This document shows positions 23,686-33,502 of a stretch of 64,000 bases of DNA, piece after piece. Location: assembly GCA_033852115.1 (NCBI GenBank), contig JAWSVE010000008.1, forward strand, positions 186,001 through 250,000, given 5' to 3'. Each line of letters opens with the position of its first letter. Within the stretch, counting starts at the first letter, position 1. The stretch is from JAWSVE01 sp033852115 (GTDB lineage Bacteria; Pseudomonadota; Gammaproteobacteria; Pseudomonadales; Cellvibrionaceae). Made by a program: the position numbers and the translations under genes. The notes beneath the pieces are model-generated. The model had not been told where the DNA came from. It made no database searches and was given only the letters and a program-made list of their open reading frames with translations.

Positions 23686-26250
23686 TTGTCCCAGAATACT
23701 AATGTGTCTCAGAGCAGCAATCTGTTAGTCGAAGACACCTTCCAACCATTACCATACAGATCCTCCAATATGAGCCGAGATGAAGTTTATCTGCCCGACG
23801 GGACGGTAAAGCCACACTGGCAGGACCTGCTATCAACTATCGAGCGCGTGGGTGCTGAAGACTTTGAGCAAAAAGAAGCCAAGTCTCGCCGCATTCTCCG
23901 TGACGATGGTGCTACCTATAATATCTATGACGATCTCAATAACGCTGCCTCGGCGTGGTCGCTGGACCTGGTGCCGTTCGTTATCAGCAGTGAAGAGTGG
24001 GGAGAGATCGAATCAGGGTTACTGGAACGTGCGGAATTATTTAACCTGCTGTTGAAGGACCTATATGGCCCTCGCAAGCTTATTTCTCAAGGTGTCATTC
24101 CACCTGAAGCACTTTTTTCCCACCCCGGTTTTCTGCGTTCGTGCGATGGCATCACCATCCCTGACGAACACCAATTAATATTGCACGCCGTCGATATGGC
24201 AAGAAATAGCGATGGCAATATGTGCGTCATGACCGACCGCACTCAAGCGCCTAGTGGTGCTGGTTACGCTTTAGAAAACCGGACCGTCATGTCGAGAGTC
24301 TTTCCAAGCTTGTATCGGGAGAGCCAGGTACACCGGTTGGCCAGCTTTTTTCAACGCTTACGCGCCAAACTATACGCGATTTCGCCGAATCAAAAACAGC
24401 CCCGCGTTGTTGTCTTAACTCCGGGGCCGCACAACGAAACCTATTTTGAACATGCGTTTATCGCAAATTATCTAGGGTTTCTGTTAGTTCAGAGTGGCGA
24501 CTTGGTCGTGCGCAACGGCTTTTTGTGGATGAAGTCGTTGCAGGGGCTAAGTCGAGTCGACGTTGTATTGCGTCGCGTTGACGATTGGTATTGTGATCCC
24601 GTTGAGTTGCGCGGCGATTCCCTTTTAGGTGTCGCGGGGTTACTGGAAGCTGTTCGTGCTGGCAACGTGGTTCTCGCAAACCCTCTCGGTTCCGGCATTT
24701 TGGAAAGCCCAATTTTTTTGCGCTATTTACCTGATATCTCTAAACATTTGCTCGGCCGCGACATGCGCATGCAAACGGTTGAAACCTATTGGTGTGGTAA
24801 TGCGCAAGACATGGCATTCATTGAAGCCCATTTCGATGAGCTGGTGATCAAACCCGCGTATCGTGGTACGGGGCAACGGAGTGTTCATGTAGCGGGGCTG
24901 ACTGAAGAGAAGAAAAAAGAGTTTCTCAACGCCATTAAAACGAACCCTTATGCGTATGTGGCTCAGCCTATTTTGGATGTGAGCTTTCTACCCACCTACG
25001 ACAATAATGTCATTACCTCTCGTCCGGCAGTGTTGCGGAGTTTTGTTACCGCCAGCGAAAAAGCCTACTCGGTGATGCCTGGCGGGCTGACGCGAGTCGG
25101 CATTGAGGAATCAGCCTTTTATATATCCAATCAGGCGGGCAGTAAAAGTAAAGATACCTGGGTTATTTCCTCTGAGCCATCGGTTGCAGAAACGCAGGTG
25201 AGTCGAGTCGAAGCGAAAAAAGATGCCGAGGTTATTCGCCTCCCCAGCCGTGTAGTGGAAAATCTATTTTGGATGGGGCGGTATGCGGAGCGGGCCGAAG
25301 CGTCATTACGCTTATTACGCACCGTGTTCATGATGTTGAATGGGGAAGAGCCTTTATCTCGCGATGTTAAACGCGTATTGCTAACAGCGGTTACTAAAGT
25401 CACTACAACCTACCCGGGGTTTACTGATGCCGATGACGCATTAATAGATGACCCATATACTGAGCTTTTGCATGTGGTTGTCGATGCGGCGAGGCCAGGC
25501 AGCATCGCGGCGAATCTTAACGCAATGTTATATTGTGCTGATGAATCGAAAGAGCTGGTTTCATCAGACACGTTGCGAGTCATTAACGATATACGTGATA
25601 TTTTGTTTGACCTGCAAGGCTCGTTTGGCCAAGGCATTATGACTGCACCAGAAGAGTCGCTGGATCCATTAGTTACTGCGTTGATGGCGCTTTCTGGATT
25701 GGGGCATGAAAGCATGGGGCGTGGTGTGGGCTGGCGCTTTATGCAAATTGGTCGTCGCTTGGAGCGTTCTATTCAAACTAACATGGTTATTAATGACATG
25801 CTGGCTCAGTCGGCGCCTGAGCGTGATGAAAAACTATTTTTGTACGGTACTTTGCTGTGCCTAGAAAATTTAATTAATTATCGCCGCCGTTATAGCGCTG
25901 ATCTTAATATTGAATCTTGTTTGGATCTCATCATGCTAGATTCAACTAATCCACGTTCATTACTCTTCCAGCTCAATGAATTGTACCAACATTTGACAGA
26001 GCTCAGTACGGAAGGCGTTTCCAATGAACTTGATGAGCATCAGAGTGTTGCATTGCAAGCGCAAACCTTAGTGAAGTTGATTCGATTAAAAGAGTTGTGC
26101 CAGTTAACTGATTCAGCTCGCCCAGCATTGGCTGAAAAATTAGTTCAATTAAACACCTTGTTGTCATCAATGAGTGATTTAATTAGCGATAAATACTTCG
26201 ATCATCGCGAAAGTTCCCAGCAGCTTGTTTTATCGATGTGGGAGAACTAG
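23686..26250 (+). CDS. Fused ATP-grasp plus alpha-E protein
   Basis: An 854-residue fusion of the two proteins encoded separately at 17787 and 19244. Residues about 60-500 are the circularly permuted ATP-grasp unit (VVVLTPGPHNETYFEHAFIA, VIKPAYRGTGQRSVHVAGL), and about 520-850 are the alpha-E unit (RVVENLFWMGRYAERAEASL, GWRFMQIGRRLERSIQ). The start is uncertain: TTG 23686, GTG 23704 or ATG 23770 are possible and none has a strong ribosome binding site. The ATP-binding segments are retained, so this looks like a second active ligase rather than a decayed copy. The stop lies one base before the next gene. Confidence 0.85.
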   Translation: MSQNTNVSQSSNLLVEDTFQPLPYRSSNMSRDEVYLPDGTVKPHWQDLLSTIERVGAEDFEQKEAKSRRILRDDGATYNIYDDLNNAASAWSLDLVPFVISSEEWGEIESGLLERAELFNLLLKDLYGPRKLISQGVIPPEALFSHPGFLRSCDGITIPDEHQLILHAVDMARNSDGNMCVMTDRTQAPSGAGYALENRTVMSRVFPSLYRESQVHRLASFFQRLRAKLYAISPNQKQPRVVVLTPGPHNETYFEHAFIANYLGFLLVQSGDLVVRNGFLWMKSLQGLSRVDVVLRRVDDWYCDPVELRGDSLLGVAGLLEAVRAGNVVLANPLGSGILESPIFLRYLPDISKHLLGRDMRMQTVETYWCGNAQDMAFIEAHFDELVIKPAYRGTGQRSVHVAGLTEEKKKEFLNAIKTNPYAYVAQPILDVSFLPTYDNNVITSRPAVLRSFVTASEKAYSVMPGGLTRVGIEESAFYISNQAGSKSKDTWVISSEPSVAETQVSRVEAKKDAEVIRLPSRVVENLFWMGRYAERAEASLRLLRTVFMMLNGEEPLSRDVKRVLLTAVTKVTTTYPGFTDADDALIDDPYTELLHVVVDAARPGSIAANLNAMLYCADESKELVSSDTLRVINDIRDILFDLQGSFGQGIMTAPEESLDPLVTALMALSGLGHESMGRGVGWRFMQIGRRLERSIQTNMVINDMLAQSAPERDEKLFLYGTLLCLENLINYRRRYSADLNIESCLDLIMLDSTNPRSLLFQLNELYQHLTELSTEGVSNELDEHQSVALQAQTLVKLIRLKELCQLTDSARPALAEKLVQLNTLLSSMSDLISDKYFDHRESSQQLVLSMWEN

Positions 26251-26251
26251 C

Positions 26252-27133
26252 GTGCGCTATCGAGTTAAGCATATTACTGAATACAAATACGTTGAAGCAG
26301 TAACACACTGTTACAACCTAGCTCACATGACACCGCGTTCTACCCGTCGACAACGTTGTTTTAGTAGCGACGTTATTGTTTCGCCCAGACCTGCTGTGCA
26401 TTCTCAACGCGTTGATTATTTTGGCAATCAAGCCTATCAATTTGAAATCCAGCAGCGGCATAAGAAACTCACTATCACCGTAGTCAGTGATATTGAAACA
26501 AAAGACCAGCCTATTTCGCAGAATTTTGATTTCGGCATTAGCTGTGCTGAAGCGCTGGCTCAAATACAGCACTCGACAAAGCCCGATGATATTCTTGCTC
26601 GCGAGTTTTTACTGAGTTCGCCGCTGATACGAATTCAACATGACGAAATTCGCGAATACGCGGCAGCCTCATTTGAGGATGACAAACCATTGTTATCCTG
26701 CGTGATGGATTTGACATCGCGTATCTACCGCGACTTTGAATACTCACCCGAGTCTACGACGGTATCAACGCCTTTGATTGAGGTCTTGGAAAAGAAACAA
26801 GGCGTCTGCCAAGATTTCGCACACTTCCAAATTGCTTGTCTGCGCGCGCTGGGTTTTCCGTCAAAGTATGTATCCGGCTACATCGAGACCCTGCCACCCC
26901 CCGGAAAAGAAAAATTAGTCGGTGCGGATGCAAGTCATGCTTGGATCTCGGTCTATTCGCCCGCCGAAGGCTGGGTAGAGTTTGACCCTACCAATGATAC
27001 CTTGGCGACAGAGCAGCATATCATCACCGCTTGGGGGCGTGATTATTCCGATGTTACACCGCTAAAAGGGATCGTTTACGGTGGGGGTGAGGATCCAGTT
27101 CTTCACGTCTCGGTTGATGTTGCAGCACAGTAG
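26252..27133 (+). CDS. Transglutaminase-like protein
   Basis: A 293-residue protein with the bacterial transglutaminase N-domain (about 1-90) and a transglutaminase-like core. The triad is C186 (GVCQDFAH), H229 (ASHAWISVY) and D245 (FDPTND). Such proteins in this context are predicted to be peptidases or amide-exchange enzymes rather than crosslinkers. The GTG at 26252, with GGAG six to ten bases upstream, gives the family-like start RYRVKHITEYKY; the TTG at 26225 overlaps the preceding gene. It is the last gene of the operon before a strong terminator. Confidence 0.87.
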   Translation: MRYRVKHITEYKYVEAVTHCYNLAHMTPRSTRRQRCFSSDVIVSPRPAVHSQRVDYFGNQAYQFEIQQRHKKLTITVVSDIETKDQPISQNFDFGISCAEALAQIQHSTKPDDILAREFLLSSPLIRIQHDEIREYAAASFEDDKPLLSCVMDLTSRIYRDFEYSPESTTVSTPLIEVLEKKQGVCQDFAHFQIACLRALGFPSKYVSGYIETLPPPGKEKLVGADASHAWISVYSPAEGWVEFDPTNDTLATEQHIITAWGRDYSDVTPLKGIVYGGGEDPVLHVSVDVAAQ

Positions 27134-27218
27134 GTACCGAGCTGTTGCTGCGATTTGATCCGTAGTTAATTTATCATGGACCCCCCTCCAGCGGCCTAAC
27201 AAGGTCTATACTTCTACC

Positions 27219-27243
27219 CACCTGACGGCCGTCAGGTGTTTTT
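27219..27243 (+). terminator. Strong terminator of ATP-grasp/transglutaminase operon
   Basis: CACCTGACGGCCGTCAGGTG is a perfect 20-base palindrome followed by TTTTTC. It ends the operon that begins at the sigma-54 promoter. Confidence 0.85.
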
Positions 27244-27364
27244 CGTTATACCGTTATCCTATCGCTCCATAAATTTAATTAATCATAGCGTTGAATTTGT
27301 TCAATTATATGTATGGATTCCGGCACGCTAGGATCTCCCCATACTTTGATTTGGAGATAGCACC

Positions 27365-29563
27365 ATGAATGACAAGAGCAACAGTGCAGGTAAATGCCCA
27401 GTAATGCACGGCGGGAATACAAAGCAAGGCAGCGGCACCAAGAATGTTGATTGGTGGCCGAATCAACTAAACCTAAAAATACTCCATCAGCATGGTAAGC
27501 AGTCAAACCCTATGAATGAAGGGTTCGACTATGCCGAAGCCTTTCGACAGCTAGATCTTGGCGCGGTCAAGAAAGACCTTGAAGCGTTGATGACTGATTC
27601 GAAAGAGTGGTGGCCCGCCGACTATGGTCACTATGGTCCATTCATGATTCGTATGGCGTGGCATTCAGCGGGCACTTACCGAACGGCTGATGGACGTGGT
27701 GGCGCATCCACTGGAAACCAGCGCTTTGCGCCGTTAAACAGCTGGCCGGACAACGCTAACCTCGATAAGGCTCGACGTTTGTTGTGGCCCATTAAAAAGA
27801 AATACGGCGATAGTATCTCTTGGGCAGACTTGTTTATTTTGGCCGGTAATGTCGCTATAGAATCCATGGGCCTTAAAACCTTTGGCTTTGCTGGTGGTCG
27901 TGAAGACATTTGGGAGCCAGAGGAAGATGTTTACTGGGGAGCGGAGTCGGAGTGGCTGGGCGATGAACGATATTCTGGTGATCGTGACCTAGAAAACCCT
28001 CTAGCTGCCGTACAAATGGGGTTGATCTATGTAAATCCAGAAGGTCCTAATGGTGAGCCCAACGTGTTGGCCTCAGGCCGAGATATTCGCGAAACTTTCG
28101 AGCGCATGGCGATGAACGACGAAGAAACCGTTGCGCTAGTTGCGGGCGGACATACCTTTGGCAAATGCCATGGTGCAGGTGATGCTGAGTTGGTTGGCCC
28201 AGAACCAGAGGCCGCGGACATTGAAGCAATGGGATTTGGTTGGGCGAGTAAACACGGCAGCGGTAAAGGTGACGATACGATAACAAGTGGTATCGAGGGC
28301 GCTTGGACAGCGAATCCCATCCAATGGGATAACGGCTATTTCGATTTGCTCTTCGGTTACGACTGGAATTTGGTCAAAAGCCCTGCAGGAGCATGGCAGT
28401 GGGTTCCTGTTAACCCTGACGAAAAAGATCTAGCACCAGCGGCACATGACGTGTCAAAAAAAGTCACGACGATGATGACGACGGCTGACATGGCAATGCG
28501 AATGGACCCAATCTACGGGCCGATTTCAAAACGTTTTCATGAAAACCCGGATCAATTTGCCGATGCATTTGCTCGCGCGTGGTTTAAATTAACGCACCGC
28601 GATATGGGACCGAAAGCTCGCTACCTTGGTAGTGAAGTTCCTAGCGAAGACCTGATCTGGCAGGACCCTATTCCAGCAGTCGATCATGCGCTAATCGATG
28701 ACGAAGATGTGACCGCGTTGAAACAATCTATTCTCGATGCCGGACTAAGTGTATCGGAATTGGTTTATACCGCTTGGTCGTCAGCATCCACGTATCGTGA
28801 TTCTGATAAGCGTGGTGGTTCGAACGGCGCTCGAATCCGTTTAGCGCCGCAAAAAGATTGGGAAGTGAATCAGCCTCTACAATTGAAAAAAGTGCTTGAT
28901 GCTTACGAAGAAATTCAAAGGAATTACAATGCTTCTCAATCAGGCAAGGCAGTCTCTCTTGCAGACCTCATTGTATTAGGAGGCTGTGCGGCGATAGAAA
29001 AAGCAGCCAGTGATGCAGGGCACAAGGTGAACGTGCCATTTACACCAGGGCGCACAGATGCAACCGATGAACAAACCGATGCAGAATCGTTTGCAGTACT
29101 CGCACCCATCGCTGATGGTTTCCGTAATTACTCGAAAGGACAGTACACAGTATCTGCTGAAGAGCTACTTATTGATAAAGCGCAGTTGTTAGGTTTAAGC
29201 GCTCCGGAGATGACAGTATTGGTCGGCGGTATGCGAGTTTTGAATGCTAATTTCGACAAAGCGCAGCATGGGGTTTTTACTCAAACGCCCGGTACATTGA
29301 CCAACGACTTTTTCGTGAACCTGGTTGATATGGGGGTCGAGTGGAAGCCTGAGTCGGATAAGTCTGGTACTTATGTGGGAATCAATCGGGCCAGCGGAGA
29401 ATCTCAATGGACAGCAACTCGAGTCGACTTAGTATTTGGTTCTAACTCACAGCTACGCGCCATATCTGAAGTCTATGCTCAAGACGGCGCGCAAGAAAAG
29501 TTTGTTGAAGACTTTGTTTCCGCTTGGACGAAGGTCATGGATGCCGATCGATTCGATATTTAG
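27365..29563 (+). CDS. katG: Catalase-peroxidase KatG
   Basis: A 732-residue bifunctional heme catalase-peroxidase with the usual two homologous halves. The N-terminal active half has RMAWHSAGTYR (distal Arg, Trp, His; Trp of the Met-Tyr-Trp adduct), LIYVNPEGPNGEP (Tyr) and VALVAGGHTFGKCHGAG (proximal His). The C-terminal half lacks heme function. It removes hydrogen peroxide in the cytoplasm, which is useful beside oxygen-sensitive nitrogenase, though its own transcript is separate. GGAG precedes the start. A TTGAA-N4-TTCAA dyad at 27291-27304 lies in the upstream region; no clear OxyR site is seen. Confidence 0.97.
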   Translation: MNDKSNSAGKCPVMHGGNTKQGSGTKNVDWWPNQLNLKILHQHGKQSNPMNEGFDYAEAFRQLDLGAVKKDLEALMTDSKEWWPADYGHYGPFMIRMAWHSAGTYRTADGRGGASTGNQRFAPLNSWPDNANLDKARRLLWPIKKKYGDSISWADLFILAGNVAIESMGLKTFGFAGGREDIWEPEEDVYWGAESEWLGDERYSGDRDLENPLAAVQMGLIYVNPEGPNGEPNVLASGRDIRETFERMAMNDEETVALVAGGHTFGKCHGAGDAELVGPEPEAADIEAMGFGWASKHGSGKGDDTITSGIEGAWTANPIQWDNGYFDLLFGYDWNLVKSPAGAWQWVPVNPDEKDLAPAAHDVSKKVTTMMTTADMAMRMDPIYGPISKRFHENPDQFADAFARAWFKLTHRDMGPKARYLGSEVPSEDLIWQDPIPAVDHALIDDEDVTALKQSILDAGLSVSELVYTAWSSASTYRDSDKRGGSNGARIRLAPQKDWEVNQPLQLKKVLDAYEEIQRNYNASQSGKAVSLADLIVLGGCAAIEKAASDAGHKVNVPFTPGRTDATDEQTDAESFAVLAPIADGFRNYSKGQYTVSAEELLIDKAQLLGLSAPEMTVLVGGMRVLNANFDKAQHGVFTQTPGTLTNDFFVNLVDMGVEWKPESDKSGTYVGINRASGESQWTATRVDLVFGSNSQLRAISEVYAQDGAQEKFVEDFVSAWTKVMDADRFDI

Positions 29564-29578
29564 TTCAAGCACTGTTTC

Positions 29579-29599
29579 GGCGGCCACTTTGTGGTCGCC
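29579..29599. terminator. Hairpin between convergent katG and sensor kinase genes
   Basis: GGCGGCCAC (29579) pairs with GTGGTCGCC (29591) around TTT, with one G-T pair. It lies in the 39-base gap between the two converging genes, so it can serve both strands, although T runs are short. Confidence 0.6.
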
Positions 29600-29602
29600 A
29601 CT

Positions 29603-32233
29603 TTACTTTAAGTATTTTGCTAATGTATTTTCCAAGTTCTTCCATTCAATGGGCTTAGTGATGTAGTCGTTCATCCCCGCTTGCAGGGCTAAATCAAAGT
29701 CGTCTTGCATAGCATTTGCTGATAGGCCGCAAACCACCAAGTCGGTAAACCCCTTTTCTCGTAGCGCCCTGGTTGTACTATAGCCGTCCATTATTGGCAT
29801 TTGAATATCCATTAATATTAGGTCGTATTTGCTTGCGGAGGTTATTTTTTCTAAAGCTTCTTTTCCGTTTTCTGCGATATCTACCTTTAACCCCATATCT
29901 TCAAGCATGCCGCTTGCAACAACTTGGTTTATATCATTGTCTTCTACAAGTAAAACATGACCATTAAACTGAACGGATTCTTCTGTATCTTCGGTGTCGC
30001 TTTGTATATCAACATTAGATTGCAAAGAGGTGACGAATTGACGGAAATCACTGGGTGAAAATGGATGTCGTAACAGAGGTAAGTGACTATGAATTTTTAT
30101 TTTACTTTTTAAACTGCTGGGTTGCATGTCAATGACTAAAGCGGCTGTGATATGGTGCTTCTCAATATCTACTATAAAGTCTAACTTATCCTGTAGGTCT
30201 TGATTGCTGCGAATTTCTAACCAAACGGTAGTGTCCTGAAGTTGATAGACATCAATATTGTCAATACCGTTTTTATACTCAATGTCGAAATCGTCTGCTA
30301 GCATTTTTTCCGGTATCAAAGGCGTACTAGTTGATCCGATATAAATCGCTCCGGGTTTATCCTTTGCTCTACTTGTTTGAGGTTGGTCGTTGGCTGATAC
30401 CGAAAAACTGACGTTAAACGTAGTCCCAACGCCTTGAGTCGAGTGAACGCTGATTTCTCCTCCCATTAAAGACACAAGCTGCTTTACAATCGACAGTCCA
30501 AGACCTGTCCCTCCATACTTTCGGCTAGTTGACCCGTCAGCCTGAGAAAATGCGTCGAATATATTATCGACTTGATCCGTTGACATACCGATGCCGGTAT
30601 CCTTCACGCTGACTTGTAGGCGATTTTCAGAATGATCATATTGTACTTCAACGATGATCTCACCTGTCTCGGTAAACTTAATGGAGTTGTTACAAAGATT
30701 TAGCAATACTTGATTAATTCGCAGCGCATCACCGCATAACGTAGTTGGGACATCGTTATCAACTAGTACGCGAAAGACAAGCGCTTTTTCATCGGCACGA
30801 AGGAAAATGGCCGATATAACATTTTCTATCACGTCGTTTAGTCGAAACTCAGCGTTTTCTATATCTAATTTTCCGGCTTCTATTTTAGAGAAGTCTAGGA
30901 TGTCGTTGATGACACCCATCATAATATCGCTTGAATAAGCGACTTTTTTTAGGTGGGATCGCTGTTTGTCTGTAAGTTCAGTTTTCAATACAAGCTCAAT
31001 CAACCCAATAATGCCATTCATAGGTGTTCGAATCTCATGGCTCATATTGGCTAAGAACATGCTTTTGGATTGTGTAGCCTGTTCTGCTTTGATCTTCTCT
31101 ACTATCAAAGCGTCATTGAGTTGTTCTTGTGCTTGGTTTAGTTGTTGTGCTTTTGCTAGTAATTCATGTGTTTGCTGGTTCTTCTTTCTAAAAACGTCAG
31201 CAGCTTTCGCTAAGTGCCCAATTTCGTCTTTCCTTGTAGTGGCGGGTATGTCTCCGACCGTTTCGTCTTGTGCGAGACGAGAGAAAACATGGGTTATCTT
31301 GTTGACCGGCGTTAGTATTCTGAAAAATAGGAAAAAAGCCGTTATGAGAGCTAACACAACGGTGATTGAGGCCACGATGTTTTCTTGGGCGCGAATATCT
31401 TCTGCGAGTGATTCACTGGTATTTATTCTATTGATTTGATTTTCAATCGCAATTTCTCTTAACTCCTTGGTTAAGAATAAAAACTCATTTGCTGAGCCTG
31501 TCATGACGACATTGACGAGAAAAATATAACCTCTGGTTACTTGGGCTAAGCGATTAAAGTCGGTTGTCATGGTCTGAAGGATCTTGACTTCCTCCGTAAA
31601 TAATGCGTTGGATGCAATGTCTTCAGCTAGCCTAATTTTTTCAGTAAACTGAGTGACATAGGAATACTCAGGTGAGACTACATATTGAAATAGCTTACTC
31701 TTGGCACCAGCGAGATAAAAACGAAGTTCGCCCAGCTTAGGGTGGTGTTCACTAGAATCAACCTTTTGCTTGAGTAGGGCTTCGATTCGGTCAAAGTTGG
31801 GTTTGAGTGAATCTTCCAGTAAGTGTTGCCGCTGCGTTCTACCGTCAACCACCGAGCGAAAATTATCTCGATAGTCAACCAAGTGAGCCATCATTCTGGA
31901 AACGAGCTGTGATTTATTAGTAGAGTCCGCGTTATCATTCAGCTCGAAAGTAATGTTACGTAGGTCGTCTATGGCTTGGTTGATTAGGTCTTCAAACTGT
32001 GATTTCGCTACGTCGCTCGCGGTTTCTTTGTAGATGAGTACATTTCTTTGTAAGTCGATGACGTTGCGTTCTAAGGTGCGCACCAAATCGGTTTCAGCAT
32101 GCACAGCGTTAGTATCGTAATAATTTTGGATTAATAAACTGCTGCTTTGACGAGACAATACCACCTGAAGCAGCAATACAGACACAAGAGCACCCAGCGC
32201 AAGGCTAATTTGAAGACGTAAAGACTTAAACAT
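29603..32233 (-). CDS. Hybrid sensor histidine kinase/response regulator
   Basis: An 876-residue inner-membrane hybrid kinase. It has an N-terminal membrane segment (about 7-28), a long helical periplasmic sensor (about 30-285), a second membrane segment (about 286-310), HAMP, a coiled-coil link, a HisKA domain with H399 in MSHEIRTPMNG, an HATPase domain with N and G boxes (LLNLCNNSIKFTE, DTGIGMS, GGTGLGLSIV), and a C-terminal receiver with phospho-acceptor D809 (LILMDIQMPIMDG). No HPt domain is present, so a separate one is needed. The helical sensor resembles TorS. The binding-protein gene upstream ends only three bases before its start and probably supplies its ligand sensor. Confidence 0.9.
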   Translation of the reverse strand: MFKSLRLQISLALGALVSVLLLQVVLSRQSSSLLIQNYYDTNAVHAETDLVRTLERNVIDLQRNVLIYKETASDVAKSQFEDLINQAIDDLRNITFELNDNADSTNKSQLVSRMMAHLVDYRDNFRSVVDGRTQRQHLLEDSLKPNFDRIEALLKQKVDSSEHHPKLGELRFYLAGAKSKLFQYVVSPEYSYVTQFTEKIRLAEDIASNALFTEEVKILQTMTTDFNRLAQVTRGYIFLVNVVMTGSANEFLFLTKELREIAIENQINRINTSESLAEDIRAQENIVASITVVLALITAFFLFFRILTPVNKITHVFSRLAQDETVGDIPATTRKDEIGHLAKAADVFRKKNQQTHELLAKAQQLNQAQEQLNDALIVEKIKAEQATQSKSMFLANMSHEIRTPMNGIIGLIELVLKTELTDKQRSHLKKVAYSSDIMMGVINDILDFSKIEAGKLDIENAEFRLNDVIENVISAIFLRADEKALVFRVLVDNDVPTTLCGDALRINQVLLNLCNNSIKFTETGEIIVEVQYDHSENRLQVSVKDTGIGMSTDQVDNIFDAFSQADGSTSRKYGGTGLGLSIVKQLVSLMGGEISVHSTQGVGTTFNVSFSVSANDQPQTSRAKDKPGAIYIGSTSTPLIPEKMLADDFDIEYKNGIDNIDVYQLQDTTVWLEIRSNQDLQDKLDFIVDIEKHHITAALVIDMQPSSLKSKIKIHSHLPLLRHPFSPSDFRQFVTSLQSNVDIQSDTEDTEESVQFNGHVLLVEDNDINQVVASGMLEDMGLKVDIAENGKEALEKITSASKYDLILMDIQMPIMDGYSTTRALREKGFTDLVVCGLSANAMQDDFDLALQAGMNDYITKPIEWKNLENTLAKYLK

Positions 32234-32236
32234 AAT

Positions 32237-33502
32237 TTATGAGCTAATGAATTCGTACCATTTTTGCAAACTGTATTCATAGGTAGGCATAACTGTGTTC
32301 CAAACCGCAACATTGCTAAATCGTTTTATATAACTGCCGCCTGTACGAACATCGCCAGCTTTAACGGACACCTTGCCATCTGTGCCCCGTAGATCTTTCG
32401 CGGCGGGTTTACCTTCGTACCAATAATCCCACTCAGCGGGATCCAGATAACTCTTAGAGCGCTGTGGGTTAGAAATGTAATACCCTTGCCGGGCAATGAA
32501 AGCGCCAGGCCATCCAGATAGCCACCAGTTCATGTATTCGTACGCTGCGTCCTTTTCTCGGCCTTGTGACGCCGAAGACAAACACATCACGCCGTGCCAA
32601 CCTCGGTAGCCTTCTTTCGGTGCAGCATAAATTACGGGTATTCCTTGACCGTTCAGGCTCGATACGCCCGGCGAAAACATGCTTTCAATGACGACGCGCC
32701 CTGACGCCATAAATTGGACAGACTCTGGGACGGAATTCCAGAATCCGTTGAAGTGCCCTTGTTTTTTAAGATCAATGAGAACGGAAAACAGTGAATCTAG
32801 TTCTTGCTTTGTAATAGAGCCAAGATCATTGATCTTCACTAGACCACGCGTTTGTGCGGCTAATGCTAGGTCAAATAAGCCAATGGTCGGCTCGTTGACA
32901 ATGGCTACCTTGCCTGAATATCTTTCATCGAGCAGCCATCCCCAGCTTTCCGTTTCATAGGGAATGCCGGGCGGTATAAAGTCGGTGTTGTAGCCATATG
33001 AATCGACATTGTGAACATAAGGTAAAAAACTGATTCTGTCAGAATGCTTCTCACCTAATGAGCTGTCGGGTTGTACATGCAAAATTTTATAGGGGGCATC
33101 GCCCGCACCAAACTTTGCGGTTGGTGATAGTTTTCCTGTCTTACTGAGGGCATTAATCTCGCTCCAGTTTTTTATGCGTGTTTTATCGATAGCTTGAATA
33201 GAGCCAGATTGCCAAAGCACATTGATACTGTTCGACCACTGTTCGTAGAGATCAAAAGATCGCGGGGAAATCGTCGCTTTTTGCAGCACAGCGGCACTGC
33301 CTCTAGGCTCGAACTCAATGTTGATTCCTAAGTCATCCATGGCGCGTTTGCGCAGTTCCTCCTGAAGCGTCACGTGTGTGCCAAGTATCCGAATCGTCAC
33401 CTTCCCTTTTGAAAGCACATACGGGGCTTTGGCGGCGATACCCAGTGTAATACCGCCTGAGGCTAATGTTCTTAAGCTGCTTCTTCTATCTTGGTCGACC
33501 AT
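32237..33502 (-). CDS. Periplasmic solute-binding protein paired with sensor kinase
   Basis: A 421-residue extracellular solute-binding protein of the family-1/PotD-like fold (SBP_bac_8 type), with FGAGDAPYKILHVQPDSSLG and a typical two-lobe pattern. The N-terminus DRRSSLRTLASGG followed by a short hydrophobic stretch looks like a signal peptide with a Tat-like twin Arg. There is no ABC transporter permease or ATPase nearby; instead the gene sits directly upstream of the hybrid kinase with a three-base gap. A role as ligand sensor for that kinase, as TorT serves TorS, is the likely reading. The ligand is unknown; spermidine/putrescine-like or other small solutes are possible. Confidence 0.8.
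   Translation of the reverse strand: MVDQDRRSSLRTLASGGITLGIAAKAPYVLSKGKVTIRILGTHVTLQEELRKRAMDDLGINIEFEPRGSAAVLQKATISPRSFDLYEQWSNSINVLWQSGSIQAIDKTRIKNWSEINALSKTGKLSPTAKFGAGDAPYKILHVQPDSSLGEKHSDRISFLPYVHNVDSYGYNTDFIPPGIPYETESWGWLLDERYSGKVAIVNEPTIGLFDLALAAQTRGLVKINDLGSITKQELDSLFSVLIDLKKQGHFNGFWNSVPESVQFMASGRVVIESMFSPGVSSLNGQGIPVIYAAPKEGYRGWHGVMCLSSASQGREKDAAYEYMNWWLSGWPGAFIARQGYYISNPQRSKSYLDPAEWDYWYEGKPAAKDLRGTDGKVSVKAGDVRTGGSYIKRFSNVAVWNTVMPTYEYSLQKWYEFISS

Noticed and set aside
27240..27364. OxyR site upstream of katG
   Set aside because: CTAT and ATAG elements are present but not in the ATAG-N7-CTAT spacing.
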